Shown piece by piece: positions 34,935 through 43,823 of a stretch of DNA of 64,000 bases (positions are counted from its first letter, which is position 1; each line of letters begins with the position of its first letter). A program made the translations under genes and the position numbers. Source of the DNA: UMGS1975 sp959600905 (GTDB lineage Bacteria > Bacillota > Clostridia > Christensenellales > QAND01); NCBI GenBank assembly GCA_959600905.1, contig CAUGNO010000001.1, forward strand, positions 186,001 to 250,000. Reading direction: 5' to 3'. The notes below the pieces were generated by a model. That model was given only the letters and a program-made list of their open reading frames with translations. It was not told the origin of the DNA and did not search any database.

Positions 34935-36263
34935 TTATTCTTCGTGCAAGCCTTGCGCATCTACCAGCCCATAAACGAGCTTGGGAGGATCCACCGGTTT
35001 TTTAGAATAGGCAAACGCCGCCAAAAAGCGCCGCATGGCTTCCTGAAGCATGTTTTTTTCATTTACATGAAACTCAGCGAGCACATCCCCGGTGCGCACA
35101 AAGTCACCCACTCTTTTTTTCATCACAATGCCCACAGCAGGGTCGATCTTATCGCCCAGCTTTTCTCTGCCCGCCCCCAGCAGCTGCGCACAGGCACCAA
35201 TGCTTTGGGTATCCATTTTGGCTATATATCCAGCCTGCTGAGACAATACAGGAATAATTCTTTCTGCGCTAGGCAGCCTCGATGTATCTTGGCATACGCG
35301 GGCATCTCCTCCCTGTGCCTGTATCATCGTTGCCAGTTTTTGCAATGCCCTGCCGGAAGCAATCGCATCCAGCACCATGCGTTCCGCTTCCCTTTCCCCC
35401 TCAGCCTTACCACCCAAGCGAATAAGCTGGGCAGATAAGCGTTTGCAGATCGCAAATAAATCGCTGTCCTGATGCTTCCCTTGCAAAATTTCAATGGCCT
35501 CCCGTACATCCAGCGCATTGCCGATACAGCTGCCCAGGGGCTGGTTCATATCCGTAATCAGCGCTGCCGTCTTTTTGCCCAAATGAACGCCGATCTCCAC
35601 CATCGTTTTGGCCAGCGCCGCCGCATCCTCCGGCGTTTTCATAAATGCGCCGCTGCCCACTTTAACATCCAACACGATGATATCTGCCCCAGCAGCCAGT
35701 TTTTTGCTCATGATAGAGGAAGCGATTAAGGGCAGCGAATCCACCGTGCCCGTTACATCCCGCAGCGCGTACAACTTTTTATCCGCCGGCGCCAATGCCT
35801 CATTTTGCCCTACGACGGCCAAGCCATTTTCCTGGAGCAGTGCTAAAAACCGCTGAGGCGCTACATCTACACTAAAACCTGGGATCGCTTCCAGCTTATC
35901 CAGCGTACCCCCTGTATGCCCTAATCCACGTCCAGACATTTTCCCCATCGTAACTCCGCAGCTTGCTACAATGGGAACCACGGCCAACGTCGTTGTATCC
36001 GCAACCCCGCCGGTTGAATGCTTATCCGCTACCTGTGCCCCTACCGAAGATACATCCAGCACCGTTCCGCTATGTGTCATAGCATCCGTCAGCGCCGCTG
36101 TCTCTTCAGCAGTCATTCCGGCAAAGCAGATTGCCATCATCATCGCAGACATCTGGTAATCGGGCAGCGCCCCCTCGGTATACGCCTGTATCATCCAAGC
36201 AATCTCTGCTGCGCTAAGCGCCTGTCCTTGGCGTTTTTTCACAATTAGATCCACCATACGCAT
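34935..36263 (-). CDS. pdp: Pyrimidine-nucleoside phosphorylase
   Basis: A 442-residue enzyme that splits (deoxy)uridine or thymidine with phosphate. It has the signature GRGLGHTGGTLDKLEAIPGF and KHSTGGVADTTTLAVVPI, with K-S-G-like SSIMSKKLAAGAD and KVGSGAFMK. Size and sequence fit the Gram-positive Pdp more than thymidine-specific DeoA, although the two are hard to separate by eye. The ATG at 36263 has AAGGAGG upstream. Confidence 0.92.
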   Translation of the reverse strand: MRMVDLIVKKRQGQALSAAEIAWMIQAYTEGALPDYQMSAMMMAICFAGMTAEETAALTDAMTHSGTVLDVSSVGAQVADKHSTGGVADTTTLAVVPIVASCGVTMGKMSGRGLGHTGGTLDKLEAIPGFSVDVAPQRFLALLQENGLAVVGQNEALAPADKKLYALRDVTGTVDSLPLIASSIMSKKLAAGADIIVLDVKVGSGAFMKTPEDAAALAKTMVEIGVHLGKKTAALITDMNQPLGSCIGNALDVREAIEILQGKHQDSDLFAICKRLSAQLIRLGGKAEGEREAERMVLDAIASGRALQKLATMIQAQGGDARVCQDTSRLPSAERIIPVLSQQAGYIAKMDTQSIGACAQLLGAGREKLGDKIDPAVGIVMKKRVGDFVRTGDVLAEFHVNEKNMLQEAMRRFLAAFAYSKKPVDPPKLVYGLVDAQGLHEE

Positions 36264-36312
36264 GGTTATATCCTCCTTTCTACTCATTGTAGGCAGCTGA
36301 TTGCCGTTTTAT

Positions 36313-37653
36313 TTATTGCTTTGAAATCATCCCGGGATTCCGAAGCAAGGGTTTGGCAATGACAACGGCTTTATTCATCAAATCTCTGGTCTGTCCATTT
36401 TGCAGCAACACCACCCTGCTGATGCCTCCGTGATCTGTCAGCGCATTGACCATCCCATACACCAGCTGTGTCTCCGCCGTATCTGATAAAGGGCCCACAG
36501 CTTCATAAAAATGATCGGACAGATTTAAGATCGCAGTATTATGGTCGTAATTGATGTCTAAAATATCTTCCTCTTGTACACCAGATGGGAAAACAGAGGC
36601 CAAGGCTTCTCCTTGTTCAGGGCCTTTCAACATTTCATAAAGAGGCGTAAGTGCATTGCTGGCTTTTTCCATCGGCACAGCCCTGCGCACAGCGGTAAGA
36701 AGCCCGTCTTCATTGGCATAGTAAGCCGTAATGTGTGCCCCCAAAAGATCCGACAACGATTCCTTGGTAAATTCCCCAGGATTCTGCGACATCCCCTCCA
36801 TCCCCTGCAAAGGCGTGCCGTTGGCGCTTAGAATCACGCGTTTTAAGCCGCTGGCATTGTGCAGAAGCGTTTGGGCATAAGCAGCGTAGCATAGAGGAGA
36901 AGAAGTATGCGATTCCGGCACAAAGAGATCCACATAAAGCGTGTCCGCCTCGATACGGCCGCTGATCACCTTGATCTGATCATCAAAACAGGCCTTGGTT
37001 CCCTCCGGCTCATTGCCGGCAACCAAGAGTGAAAAAGCGCTGACCCAAAGCGACATCTGCTTGTCAGAAGATCGGGGCTTTGGTACCAGATATTCTCCTG
37101 CCTTGTCCGGATAATACGTCAAAAGATGAATTTTGTTTGTCTCTTTTTCCTCACTAGAGCGCACCAATCCGTTTTGAACGCCAACCGGCACATTGCCATC
37201 CACCGTCAGCAATACGTAATCGGTATTGAAAATTGGGTTTAGCGTACGGACTGCCACTGCACGGAACTGAGAAAGATCATCCTCCTCTTCTCCGTTGTTC
37301 TGCAGATCAATATAAGCTACGTTGTCGATGATCCATACATGGTTTAGGCTGTAATGCGCCGGGCAAGCGGGCAGCAAATTGCCTTGTGGGCCGCTCATAA
37401 GCTGCTCTATCACAGCTTCGCTCGGCCTTTTCCCGGAAGGCAGATCCACCTGCCGCACCTCTGAACTAAACGCGGAGGGCTCTTCCGTGGGAAAGTATAG
37501 CGTTACACGCATGGAGTTCTGCTCCGGCACGGTATAATGTGCAATATCCGGAAACACATCCTCCTGCTCTTTGCCCTTACAGCCTGCCAGCAGCGCACAG
37601 CAAATCAGCACAGCCAACAGCCGGGCTATTTTATGGGAACAGGATTGGTTCAA
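36313..37653 (-). CDS. Lipoprotein with two GerMN domains
   Basis: A 446-residue lipoprotein: signal LLAVLICCALLAGC with the Cys near residue 25. Two GerMN/sporulation-type repeats follow, the first around 47-165 (RVTLYFPTEEP...VYLLTV-like strands) and the second around 310-420. It begins with TTG, overlapping the preceding gene by 23 bases, with GAGGTGG upstream. Paralogous to the next gene and in one operon with a two-component system. GerMN domains occur in spore and envelope lipoproteins. Confidence 0.82.
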   Translation of the reverse strand: MNQSCSHKIARLLAVLICCALLAGCKGKEQEDVFPDIAHYTVPEQNSMRVTLYFPTEEPSAFSSEVRQVDLPSGKRPSEAVIEQLMSGPQGNLLPACPAHYSLNHVWIIDNVAYIDLQNNGEEEDDLSQFRAVAVRTLNPIFNTDYVLLTVDGNVPVGVQNGLVRSSEEKETNKIHLLTYYPDKAGEYLVPKPRSSDKQMSLWVSAFSLLVAGNEPEGTKACFDDQIKVISGRIEADTLYVDLFVPESHTSSPLCYAAYAQTLLHNASGLKRVILSANGTPLQGMEGMSQNPGEFTKESLSDLLGAHITAYYANEDGLLTAVRRAVPMEKASNALTPLYEMLKGPEQGEALASVFPSGVQEEDILDINYDHNTAILNLSDHFYEAVGPLSDTAETQLVYGMVNALTDHGGISRVVLLQNGQTRDLMNKAVVIAKPLLRNPGMISKQ

Positions 37654-38602
37654 TGCTTTCCACCTCTACTTTCCAGATACCAGTATCCCGCTTTACGGAG
37701 ATAGCCTGATTATACAGTTTTTGGGACTGCCCATCCTTCATCGTCTGCGTTACATCTACATATACCACAGCGCTCTGCCCATCTTCAGCCATTGAAACAT
37801 CTACAATCTGATAAGAATCCACGGCGCCCCTGGCCTGCTCTGCCTTGGCCTGCAGGGCTTCGGCGTTGGTTAGGTCAAAGCTCCCAGAAAGCAGCCGGGA
37901 AGCCCTCTGCTTATCGTTGCTCATGGCTCCATCCATCACAATCTCAACAGCGGTTTTGGGCGTTAACAATAAATCATTGTTTTTCCCCAACGGCTCTAAA
38001 ACGGAGTTTTCTCCCGTACCCGTCAGTCCTACCTCTAACCGGGTAGGCCTTGTGCCTTTTCCCGTCTTGTCCTTATCCACCAAAATCTGCACCTGAATAA
38101 AAGGATCTAACTCCGCCAAGGAATTGACCACCGCATACAGCGCCAGACGGTTTTTCATCGCCGTTTGCTCTGCTGCAGATTCACTGACCGTACCATCCGA
38201 CATAACCACCGGCGTGCTCGTTAAAAAGCGGTTGTTCATCGTTACGTTTAAGGTTTGCCCATCCAAGGATACAGACACCACCTCTGTGCCCTCCGGCAGT
38301 GCTGAGGCAAGGCCCATGTTTTGCGGCGGCCCTTGCAGCAGCGTACGCAGCACAGCCTCTTCCCTTGTTTCCCCGCTGGCAACATCTATGGTCTGGGAAA
38401 CGCTGGCCAGCTGGTTCTCTCCCTCTACCACATAATAAAAGTTCGATGTAATTGTCTCGGAAATATTCTGCCCTGCCAGCGGATTGATCTGCGGCTGGTA
38501 AATTGAATGGGAAATTTCTTCTTTGATGACAGAGCATCCGGATATCATGGCCGTCGCCAGCGCCATGCTCATCAGGGCTGCCGCCCATTTTCTCTTTTTC
38601 AT
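37631..38602 (-). CDS. GerMN-domain lipoprotein
   Basis: A 323-residue lipoprotein with signal MKKRKWAAALMSMALATAMI ending in SGC. A GerMN domain (about 53-195, NFYYVVEGENQL..REEAVLRTLLQGPP) follows. The C-terminal 100 residues have no known family but read like a small lipoprotein domain. Overlap with the kinase stop (ATGA) indicates coupling. In Bacillus the WalRK operon carries YycH/YycI lipoprotein-like regulators at the corresponding place, so a regulatory role is a guess. Confidence 0.8.
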   Translation of the reverse strand: MKKRKWAAALMSMALATAMISGCSVIKEEISHSIYQPQINPLAGQNISETITSNFYYVVEGENQLASVSQTIDVASGETREEAVLRTLLQGPPQNMGLASALPEGTEVVSVSLDGQTLNVTMNNRFLTSTPVVMSDGTVSESAAEQTAMKNRLALYAVVNSLAELDPFIQVQILVDKDKTGKGTRPTRLEVGLTGTGENSVLEPLGKNNDLLLTPKTAVEIVMDGAMSNDKQRASRLLSGSFDLTNAEALQAKAEQARGAVDSYQIVDVSMAEDGQSAVVYVDVTQTMKDGQSQKLYNQAISVKRDTGIWKVEVESIEPILFP

Positions 38603-40077
38603 GCTTCCGGCCTCCCTTGAGGCATGGTAATGGTAAAGGTACTACCGCTTTTTTCCGTGCTCGTCAGCATGATCTCCCCGCCATGCAAACGCACGACCTG
38701 CTGCACAATCGCAAGGCCCAACCCCGTACCGCCTGTGTCTCTGGCCCTGGCGCGGTCCACGCGATAAAATCTTTCAAACACATGCGCCTGTTCTTCTTGC
38801 GGAATCCCAATGCCGGTATCCGAAACCGTAATGATGATAAACTGGCTTTGCTCCTCCACCTCTACGGTCACACTACCCTCCGGCGGCGTATACTTAATGC
38901 CATTTGAAATCAAGTTGATCAGCGCTGTGGACATTTTCAGCCTATCGCAGCGCATACTTACGCCATTCCAGATATGGTTAATTTTGATGTTTTTTTCCTG
39001 GGCCAGCGGCTGCAACGAATGGATGCATTCCGCGATGATCTCATCCAAGTTTTCCCAGGTCATACGCATTACCATGGCGGGGTTATCGGCCTGCGCCAAG
39101 GTCAAAAGATCCGTAAGCAAGGAATTCAGCCGATCTATCTCAGCGTTGATATCCGTCAAAAACTCCTTGTACATTTCTTCCGGCACATTTTCCTGATACA
39201 GCAAAGATTCCGCAAGAATCTTGATGGAGGATAGCGGCGTTTTCAGTTCGTGAGAGGCATTGGCGATAAAGTCTCTCCTTTGATTCTCTACATTGTCCAA
39301 CCGCTCGCTCATTCGGTTGAATGTTTTGCCCATTTCCACAATCTCGCTGGCGCCCGTAATTTTTACCTTTCCGCTGAAATCGCCATGTGACATTTTCTGG
39401 ATGGCGTTTGTCATCTGCGCTATGGGCTTTGAGATCCATCGGGCAATCAGGATCCCGATCATGATCATTGCCAACAGAATCAGGATGGATACCAGTGCAA
39501 AATCCTGCTGGGTTTGCGTTACCATATCCATAACGTCCTGGATGGATACGCTGACGAGCAATATCCCTACATTGCGGGATTGGTATACAATTGGCGTGGT
39601 ATAGTACACCGCCCAAAATTTTCCGTTATCAAACAGAGAGCCTTTTTCTCCATCTACTTCATGAAATCCGTAGGACACTGTACGGCTGTTGTTGCGGATA
39701 TCCTCGATTTCCTTATGCTGCAAAAGCCGCCCGTTGAGCATAGCGTACGAATCCATCAAGACGATGCCGTCAGTATCTAGCACCAGCACACGACCGCCGA
39801 TCTGCTTGCTGGAAGACAGCATCTGCGTATACAGTTCTTCTGCATCGCCGTTGGCCGTAGCCGCTGCCAAATGTGTTGCAATGGACTCTACTTCCTGGCT
39901 TTGGCTATCAATGCGTGAGGTGGTCAAAAAGCTGCCGGTCAGCTGGCTGACAGCCAGATTGATGAAAATAAAAGCAATCAAAAACAATAAACCATACAGG
40001 ACAACGATACGGCCCTGTATGGTTGAAAAAAGCTTGATGGGTTTTAATTTTTTACCGATCTGCAAAGTAATAGCCAA
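38599..40077 (-). CDS. Sensor histidine kinase, WalK/PhoR-like without PAS
   Basis: A 492-residue sensor kinase with two membrane helices (about 24-46 and 190-213) framing an extracytoplasmic sensor (50-185). A HAMP domain, the HisKA box FIANASHELKTPLSSIK (phosphorylated H276) and an HATPase domain (N box LINLISNGIKYTPP, G boxes DTGIGIPQEE, GTGLGLAIV) complete it. It lacks the cytoplasmic PAS of WalK. It starts with TTG at 40077, although another TTG 12 bases later is possible. It overlaps the regulator gene. Confidence 0.93.
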   Translation of the reverse strand: MAITLQIGKKLKPIKLFSTIQGRIVVLYGLLFLIAFIFINLAVSQLTGSFLTTSRIDSQSQEVESIATHLAAATANGDAEELYTQMLSSSKQIGGRVLVLDTDGIVLMDSYAMLNGRLLQHKEIEDIRNNSRTVSYGFHEVDGEKGSLFDNGKFWAVYYTTPIVYQSRNVGILLVSVSIQDVMDMVTQTQQDFALVSILILLAMIMIGILIARWISKPIAQMTNAIQKMSHGDFSGKVKITGASEIVEMGKTFNRMSERLDNVENQRRDFIANASHELKTPLSSIKILAESLLYQENVPEEMYKEFLTDINAEIDRLNSLLTDLLTLAQADNPAMVMRMTWENLDEIIAECIHSLQPLAQEKNIKINHIWNGVSMRCDRLKMSTALINLISNGIKYTPPEGSVTVEVEEQSQFIIITVSDTGIGIPQEEQAHVFERFYRVDRARARDTGGTGLGLAIVQQVVRLHGGEIMLTSTEKSGSTFTITMPQGRPEA

Positions 40078-40744
40078 CTCCCCATTTTGTCATGATAAAA
40101 GACGGGCGTGCCGGGTCCTCCTCGATCTTTTCGCGCAGACGCCGGATATGTACGTCTACGGTGCGCAAATCATACTTCCCGTCCGCCTTTTCATTTTTCC
40201 AAAGCGCTTGATGCAGCTGTTCTCTAGAAAACACCTTACTTGGCTCCTGCGCCAAAGTCATCAATAAATTAAATTCCTTCACCGTAAGATTGATTTCTAT
40301 GCCGTCCCTAGCACAACTTCTCGCCGTGGGATCTATGATTAGATTTTTAAACTGAATTACGTTGGAGGCCGGCGTTTTTATCTGTGTCCGTCGAAGCACG
40401 CTTTTGATTCTGGCCTTAACCTCCAAAATATTGAAGGGTTTTACCATATAATCGTCCGCACCATATTCCAAGCCTAAAATGCGATCCATATCATCGCCCT
40501 TGGCCGTCAGCATAATAACCGGCGTATCGGTAAACTCCCGCATTTGACGTAGCACATCCGTACCGCTTACAACAGGCAGCATAACATCCAGCAAAATCAA
40601 ATCATATTGTGTGCTTTGAATCATATCTAGCGCCGATTGGCCATCCAACGCCTCTTCTACGATATATCCGTCCTGCTCTAAAGAAAAGCGCAGGCCTTTT
40701 AAAATCAATGGTTCATCATCCACTGCCAGGATGCGAAAAGCCAT
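40052..40744 (-). CDS. OmpR/PhoB-family response regulator
   Basis: A 230-residue regulator: receiver domain with acidic pair DDE (9-11), phosphoacceptor D53 (LLDVMLP) and K-P-F-N motif. The winged-helix output domain holds NLTVKEFNLLMTLAQEPSKV and VDVHIRRLREKIEED. GGGAGG lies before the ATG at 40744. It pairs with the overlapping kinase. Target genes are not visible, but the downstream lipoproteins are probably part of the same circuit. Confidence 0.94.
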   Translation of the reverse strand: MAFRILAVDDEPLILKGLRFSLEQDGYIVEEALDGQSALDMIQSTQYDLILLDVMLPVVSGTDVLRQMREFTDTPVIMLTAKGDDMDRILGLEYGADDYMVKPFNILEVKARIKSVLRRTQIKTPASNVIQFKNLIIDPTARSCARDGIEINLTVKEFNLLMTLAQEPSKVFSREQLHQALWKNEKADGKYDLRTVDVHIRRLREKIEEDPARPSFIMTKWGVGYYFADR

Positions 40745-40817
40745 GATCGTTCCTCCCAAATCCGATTTTTTGTAGCTTCTTTGCTGTGAGCAGTATACCA
40801 TATTTTTCCCGCAAGCG

Positions 40818-41195
40818 CTATGGAATCACAACAAGCTGACCGTCAAATAATTCAGACAGCAGGGAGATCGGCAGCTGTGTTTTATCATAGCCATCCGGCA
40901 GGCCCCCTGCCTTTTCCACCAAATCCTTAACCCTAGCGCCTTCCCGGAGCGTATAAACACCGGGCTTGGAAATATTTCCTGTAATTTTTACCTGGATGGT
41001 TTTCCGATGGGCCTCCGTTGCAGAAGGCGTTGTGGTTTGCACTGCCGGCCCAAGGACGTCATCCGGCGATGGCGCAAAGCGATCCAGACAGTACCCCAAC
41101 ACGGCTAAGCCTGCAAACAAAAGGAGGAGGATCGTCCATTTTCTCAACTCTTCCCTTTTCTTTCCCCGACCAACAATGCTGTTTTCTCTTTTCAT
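40818..41195 (-). CDS. Membrane-anchored SLBB-domain protein
   Basis: A 125-residue protein with a basic N-terminus, one membrane helix (about 20-36), a Thr/Pro/Ser linker and a C-terminal SLBB/ComEA-like fold: VKITGNISKPGVYTLREGAR and LVEKAGGLPDG. Full ComEA has a helix-hairpin-helix DNA domain, which is absent, so no DNA uptake role is assigned. It is divergent from dacA. GGCGGC before the ATG is a weak ribosome site. Confidence 0.78.
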   Translation of the reverse strand: MKRENSIVGRGKKREELRKWTILLLLFAGLAVLGYCLDRFAPSPDDVLGPAVQTTTPSATEAHRKTIQVKITGNISKPGVYTLREGARVKDLVEKAGGLPDGYDKTQLPISLLSELFDGQLVVIP

Positions 41196-41222
41196 TTCTG
41201 CCGCCTTATTCCCGTAAAACTA

Positions 41223-41251
41223 TTGTCACTTTTCCTCTTCTTTGTTATACT
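41223..41251 (+). promoter_or_regulatory. Promoter of dacA, placed for a leaderless transcript
   Basis: TTGTCA (41223-41228), 17 bases, TATACT (41246-41251). Only seven T residues lie between the -10 and the ATG at 41259, so transcription would begin at or beside the A of the start codon. Confidence 0.7.
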
Positions 41252-41258
41252 TTTTTTT

Positions 41259-42719
41259 ATGAAAAAGCAAGTATTTTCTTCATATTTCTCTATATTTTTC
41301 GTATTCTTTCTGCTTTTTTCTGCGGTTTTGCCTACTGTAGCATCAGCACAAGCGGAAAGCGACCCCTCATCCTCCGGGCCGCCTACTACGACCTGCGCCA
41401 ATTATGTGCTCATGGACGAAGCGACAGGTGAAGTGCTTGCAGAAAAAGAAAAGGATACGCGCAGCAATCCGGCCAGCCTTACCAAAATGATGACGGCTTT
41501 GCTTTTGTTGGAATCCGGCAAGGATTTGGAACAAACGATGGTTTGCCCCAGCACAGTCACCTCTTTTGACAGCGATTCTTCCTTGGTTGGCCTATATGAT
41601 GGCGAGGAGCTTAGCTATAAGGATTTGCTATATGGGCTGATGCTGGTTTCCGGCAACGACGCCGCGGCCGCCATTGCATCTGATTTGGGCGGAGGGGATA
41701 TCAGCGCGTTTGTCGAAAAGATGAACCAGCGCGCCCAAGAATTGGGCATGACCAATACGCACTTTGCCAACCCCCACGGGCTAACAAATGAAAATCACTA
41801 TACTACCGCCTATGACTTGGCCCTTTTGGCGCGGGAATGCATGAAGAATGATACCTTTCGTACCGTTGTATCCACGCCCGAGTACACAATGGCCGCGACC
41901 AACCGCCATGATGCGCGTACGATCTATATCAGCAACCGTTTTATTTCCACCAAGGAATCCAACCAGCCCTATCACTATGACGCTGCTACCGGCATCAAGA
42001 CGGGATCCACCAGCGCAGCGGGCGGATGTTTGGCCGCGTCTGCAAAGGTTGGGGATCGCGAGATCATCGCCATCGTGTTGGGAGACCATACCAGCGGCCA
42101 AAACCAGCGTTGGGTGGATGCGCGTGCTCTTCTGGATTACGGTTTTACCATCACTGTGCTCGATCTTACGCAGAAAATTAAAGACACACCGCTGCAAACA
42201 ATCCTGCCCGGTGATAGCGAGCCATCTGTACTGACGCCCATTTTGCCGGACGGCGAAATTTATTACCAGGCTACCAGTGATTTGGCAAATGCCTTCAACG
42301 CAGAAGGCGCTCAGCTGACTGTTAGCTATGAATTGGATCCCGGCCTTACCGCCCCTGTGCCTGATGGGGCCACGGTAGGCCAGGCTGTGTATTCCCTAAA
42401 CGGAACGGAGCTATATCGTACGCAAGTTACCAAAAAGCCTGTCGTGGTGACGGAAACGCCGGTAGAATCCGATGCATTTCGTCCCGTCATCATCATCTTG
42501 CTTTGCATCGGTATTTTCTTTCTGCTGGTCATTATTCTCCGCATCTTAACAAAGCCTAGGCGCAAGCGCCAAATGCGCAACAGCCGCAGGCTTTATGGCT
42601 CTGATTCTAAACGTGCCCGCCAAGCCGCCAGGCAAACCGGGCGCAAAAACCAGCGTAAACAGTTAAGGCCTCCCAGCGAGTATGAACGTTCTCGTTCCGC
42701 ACGCAGGCCGCGCCGATAG
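41259..42719 (+). CDS. dacA: D-alanyl-D-alanine carboxypeptidase (PBP5/DacA type)
   Basis: A 486-residue penicillin-binding protein that trims the terminal D-Ala of wall peptides. Signal peptide about 1-32, ending VASAQA. Active-site motifs are SLTK (in NPASLTKMM), SGN (MLVSGNDAA) and KTG (GIKTGSTSAAGG). The C-terminal region has a membrane helix (about 405-427) and a basic tail (KPRRKRQMRNSRR, QTGRKNQRKQ). The first in-frame ATG gives the signal peptide start, and no Shine-Dalgarno lies before it. Confidence 0.94.
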   Translation: MKKQVFSSYFSIFFVFFLLFSAVLPTVASAQAESDPSSSGPPTTTCANYVLMDEATGEVLAEKEKDTRSNPASLTKMMTALLLLESGKDLEQTMVCPSTVTSFDSDSSLVGLYDGEELSYKDLLYGLMLVSGNDAAAAIASDLGGGDISAFVEKMNQRAQELGMTNTHFANPHGLTNENHYTTAYDLALLARECMKNDTFRTVVSTPEYTMAATNRHDARTIYISNRFISTKESNQPYHYDAATGIKTGSTSAAGGCLAASAKVGDREIIAIVLGDHTSGQNQRWVDARALLDYGFTITVLDLTQKIKDTPLQTILPGDSEPSVLTPILPDGEIYYQATSDLANAFNAEGAQLTVSYELDPGLTAPVPDGATVGQAVYSLNGTELYRTQVTKKPVVVTETPVESDAFRPVIIILLCIGIFFLLVIILRILTKPRRKRQMRNSRRLYGSDSKRARQAARQTGRKNQRKQLRPPSEYERSRSARRPRR

Positions 42720-42720
42720 T

Positions 42721-42749
42721 AAAAAGCCGCAACATATTTGCGGCTTTTT
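42721..42749 (+). terminator. Terminator of dacA
   Basis: Stem aaaaagccgca/tgcggcttttt; the esterase gene begins 26 bases later. Confidence 0.8.
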
Positions 42750-42774
42750 CTCTATCGTTACTAGGAGATTATCC

Positions 42775-43440
42775 ATGAAATACGAATTCGATATTGCGCA
42801 TTGTCAAGTATGTTTATACGTTCCTGAGGCCGAAGGAGCCCTCCCTGTAATTTGGCTTCCCTGCCAAAAATCCCAGGGAGAGAAGGTCTTTGCTTTGTTA
42901 CAGCAAAAATATGTGCTGGCATGCGCAACCGGTATGAACTGGAATGATGATCTTTCTCCCTGGCCGGCGCCCCGGCTTTTCGCGTCCTCTCAAGATTTTG
43001 GCGGAAAGGCATCCTCCTTTCTTTCATTGCTCTGCCATCATATCTTACCTGCTGTGGAAGCCCAGCTATCCTTTTCCGTTGACTCTCGGGGCATTGCAGG
43101 CTATTCAATGGCAGGCCTATTTGCTCTATATGCCATATATCATACCGATCTTTTTTCTTCTGCCGCTTCCGTTTCCGGCTCCTTATGGTTTGACGGCTGG
43201 GTCGAATATGCGCTTTCCCATCCCTTTTCGGCGCCTTCTCCGTACCTATACCTTTCCCTTGGGCAAAAAGAGCACCGCGCACGCAACGCCAGAATGGCGC
43301 GGGTACAAACATGTACGCAGGCATTAGCAGATGCTTGGCAGACGCCGCTTATCCTGCATCCGGGCGGACATTTTCAAGATCCTGAACCGCGCCTGGCACA
43401 GGGAATCGACGCTCTGACACTGCATTTATCATCACAATAA
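42775..43440 (+). CDS. Esterase-like alpha/beta hydrolase (IroE/Fes type)
   Basis: A 221-residue hydrolase with the nucleophile elbow GIAGYSMAGLFALYA and a C-terminal catalytic His in LHPGGHFQDPEPRLAQGI. This resembles the IroE/Fes-like esterase family (COG2819). GGAG lies 8 bases before the ATG; a longer frame overlaps dacA without a ribosome site. The substrate is unknown. No iron-uptake gene is nearby, so a siderophore role is not implied. Confidence 0.78.
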   Translation: MKYEFDIAHCQVCLYVPEAEGALPVIWLPCQKSQGEKVFALLQQKYVLACATGMNWNDDLSPWPAPRLFASSQDFGGKASSFLSLLCHHILPAVEAQLSFSVDSRGIAGYSMAGLFALYAIYHTDLFSSAASVSGSLWFDGWVEYALSHPFSAPSPYLYLSLGQKEHRARNARMARVQTCTQALADAWQTPLILHPGGHFQDPEPRLAQGIDALTLHLSSQ

Positions 43441-43467
43441 AAAAGGAGCACAGCCGCTCCTTTTTAA
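43441..43467. terminator. Bidirectional terminator
   Basis: Stem aaaaaggagc/gctccttttt lies between convergent esterase and rsfS. Confidence 0.85.
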
Positions 43468-43823
43468 GCACGAAACTGGACGGTATTGTTTCCGTCGTTC
43501 CAAAGACGCTCCAAATTGTAAAAATCGCGTTCCTCCTGATGAAAAATATGAACCAGTACATCGCCGTAATCCAAGACAACCCAACGGCCATCGTTGTACC
43601 CGTCGCTGCGCAGCGGCGACAGCGCCAGCTGCTCTTGGGCAGCTTCCTCCGCCGCTTGGGATAGCGCCCGCACCTGAATGGGATTGCTTCCGGAGGCTAC
43701 CACAAAGCATTCCGCTACAATTGTCATCTCTGCCACATCTATAATCTGTATATCAGACGCCTTTTTTGCATCCAATGCTTTGGCCACACATTCAGCAATC
43801 TTTTTCGCTTGTTCCGTCATCAT
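43464..43823 (-). CDS. rsfS: Ribosome silencing factor RsfS
   Basis: A 119-residue RsfS/YbeB family protein that binds uL14 and blocks subunit joining under starvation. It contains DIQIIDVAEMTIVAECFVVA and the GRWVVLDYGDVLVHIFHQEE core. AAGGAG lies before the tandem ATGATG. It overlaps yqeK and ends the nadD-yqeK-rsfS set. Confidence 0.95.
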   Translation of the reverse strand: MMTEQAKKIAECVAKALDAKKASDIQIIDVAEMTIVAECFVVASGSNPIQVRALSQAAEEAAQEQLALSPLRSDGYNDGRWVVLDYGDVLVHIFHQEERDFYNLERLWNDGNNTVQFRA

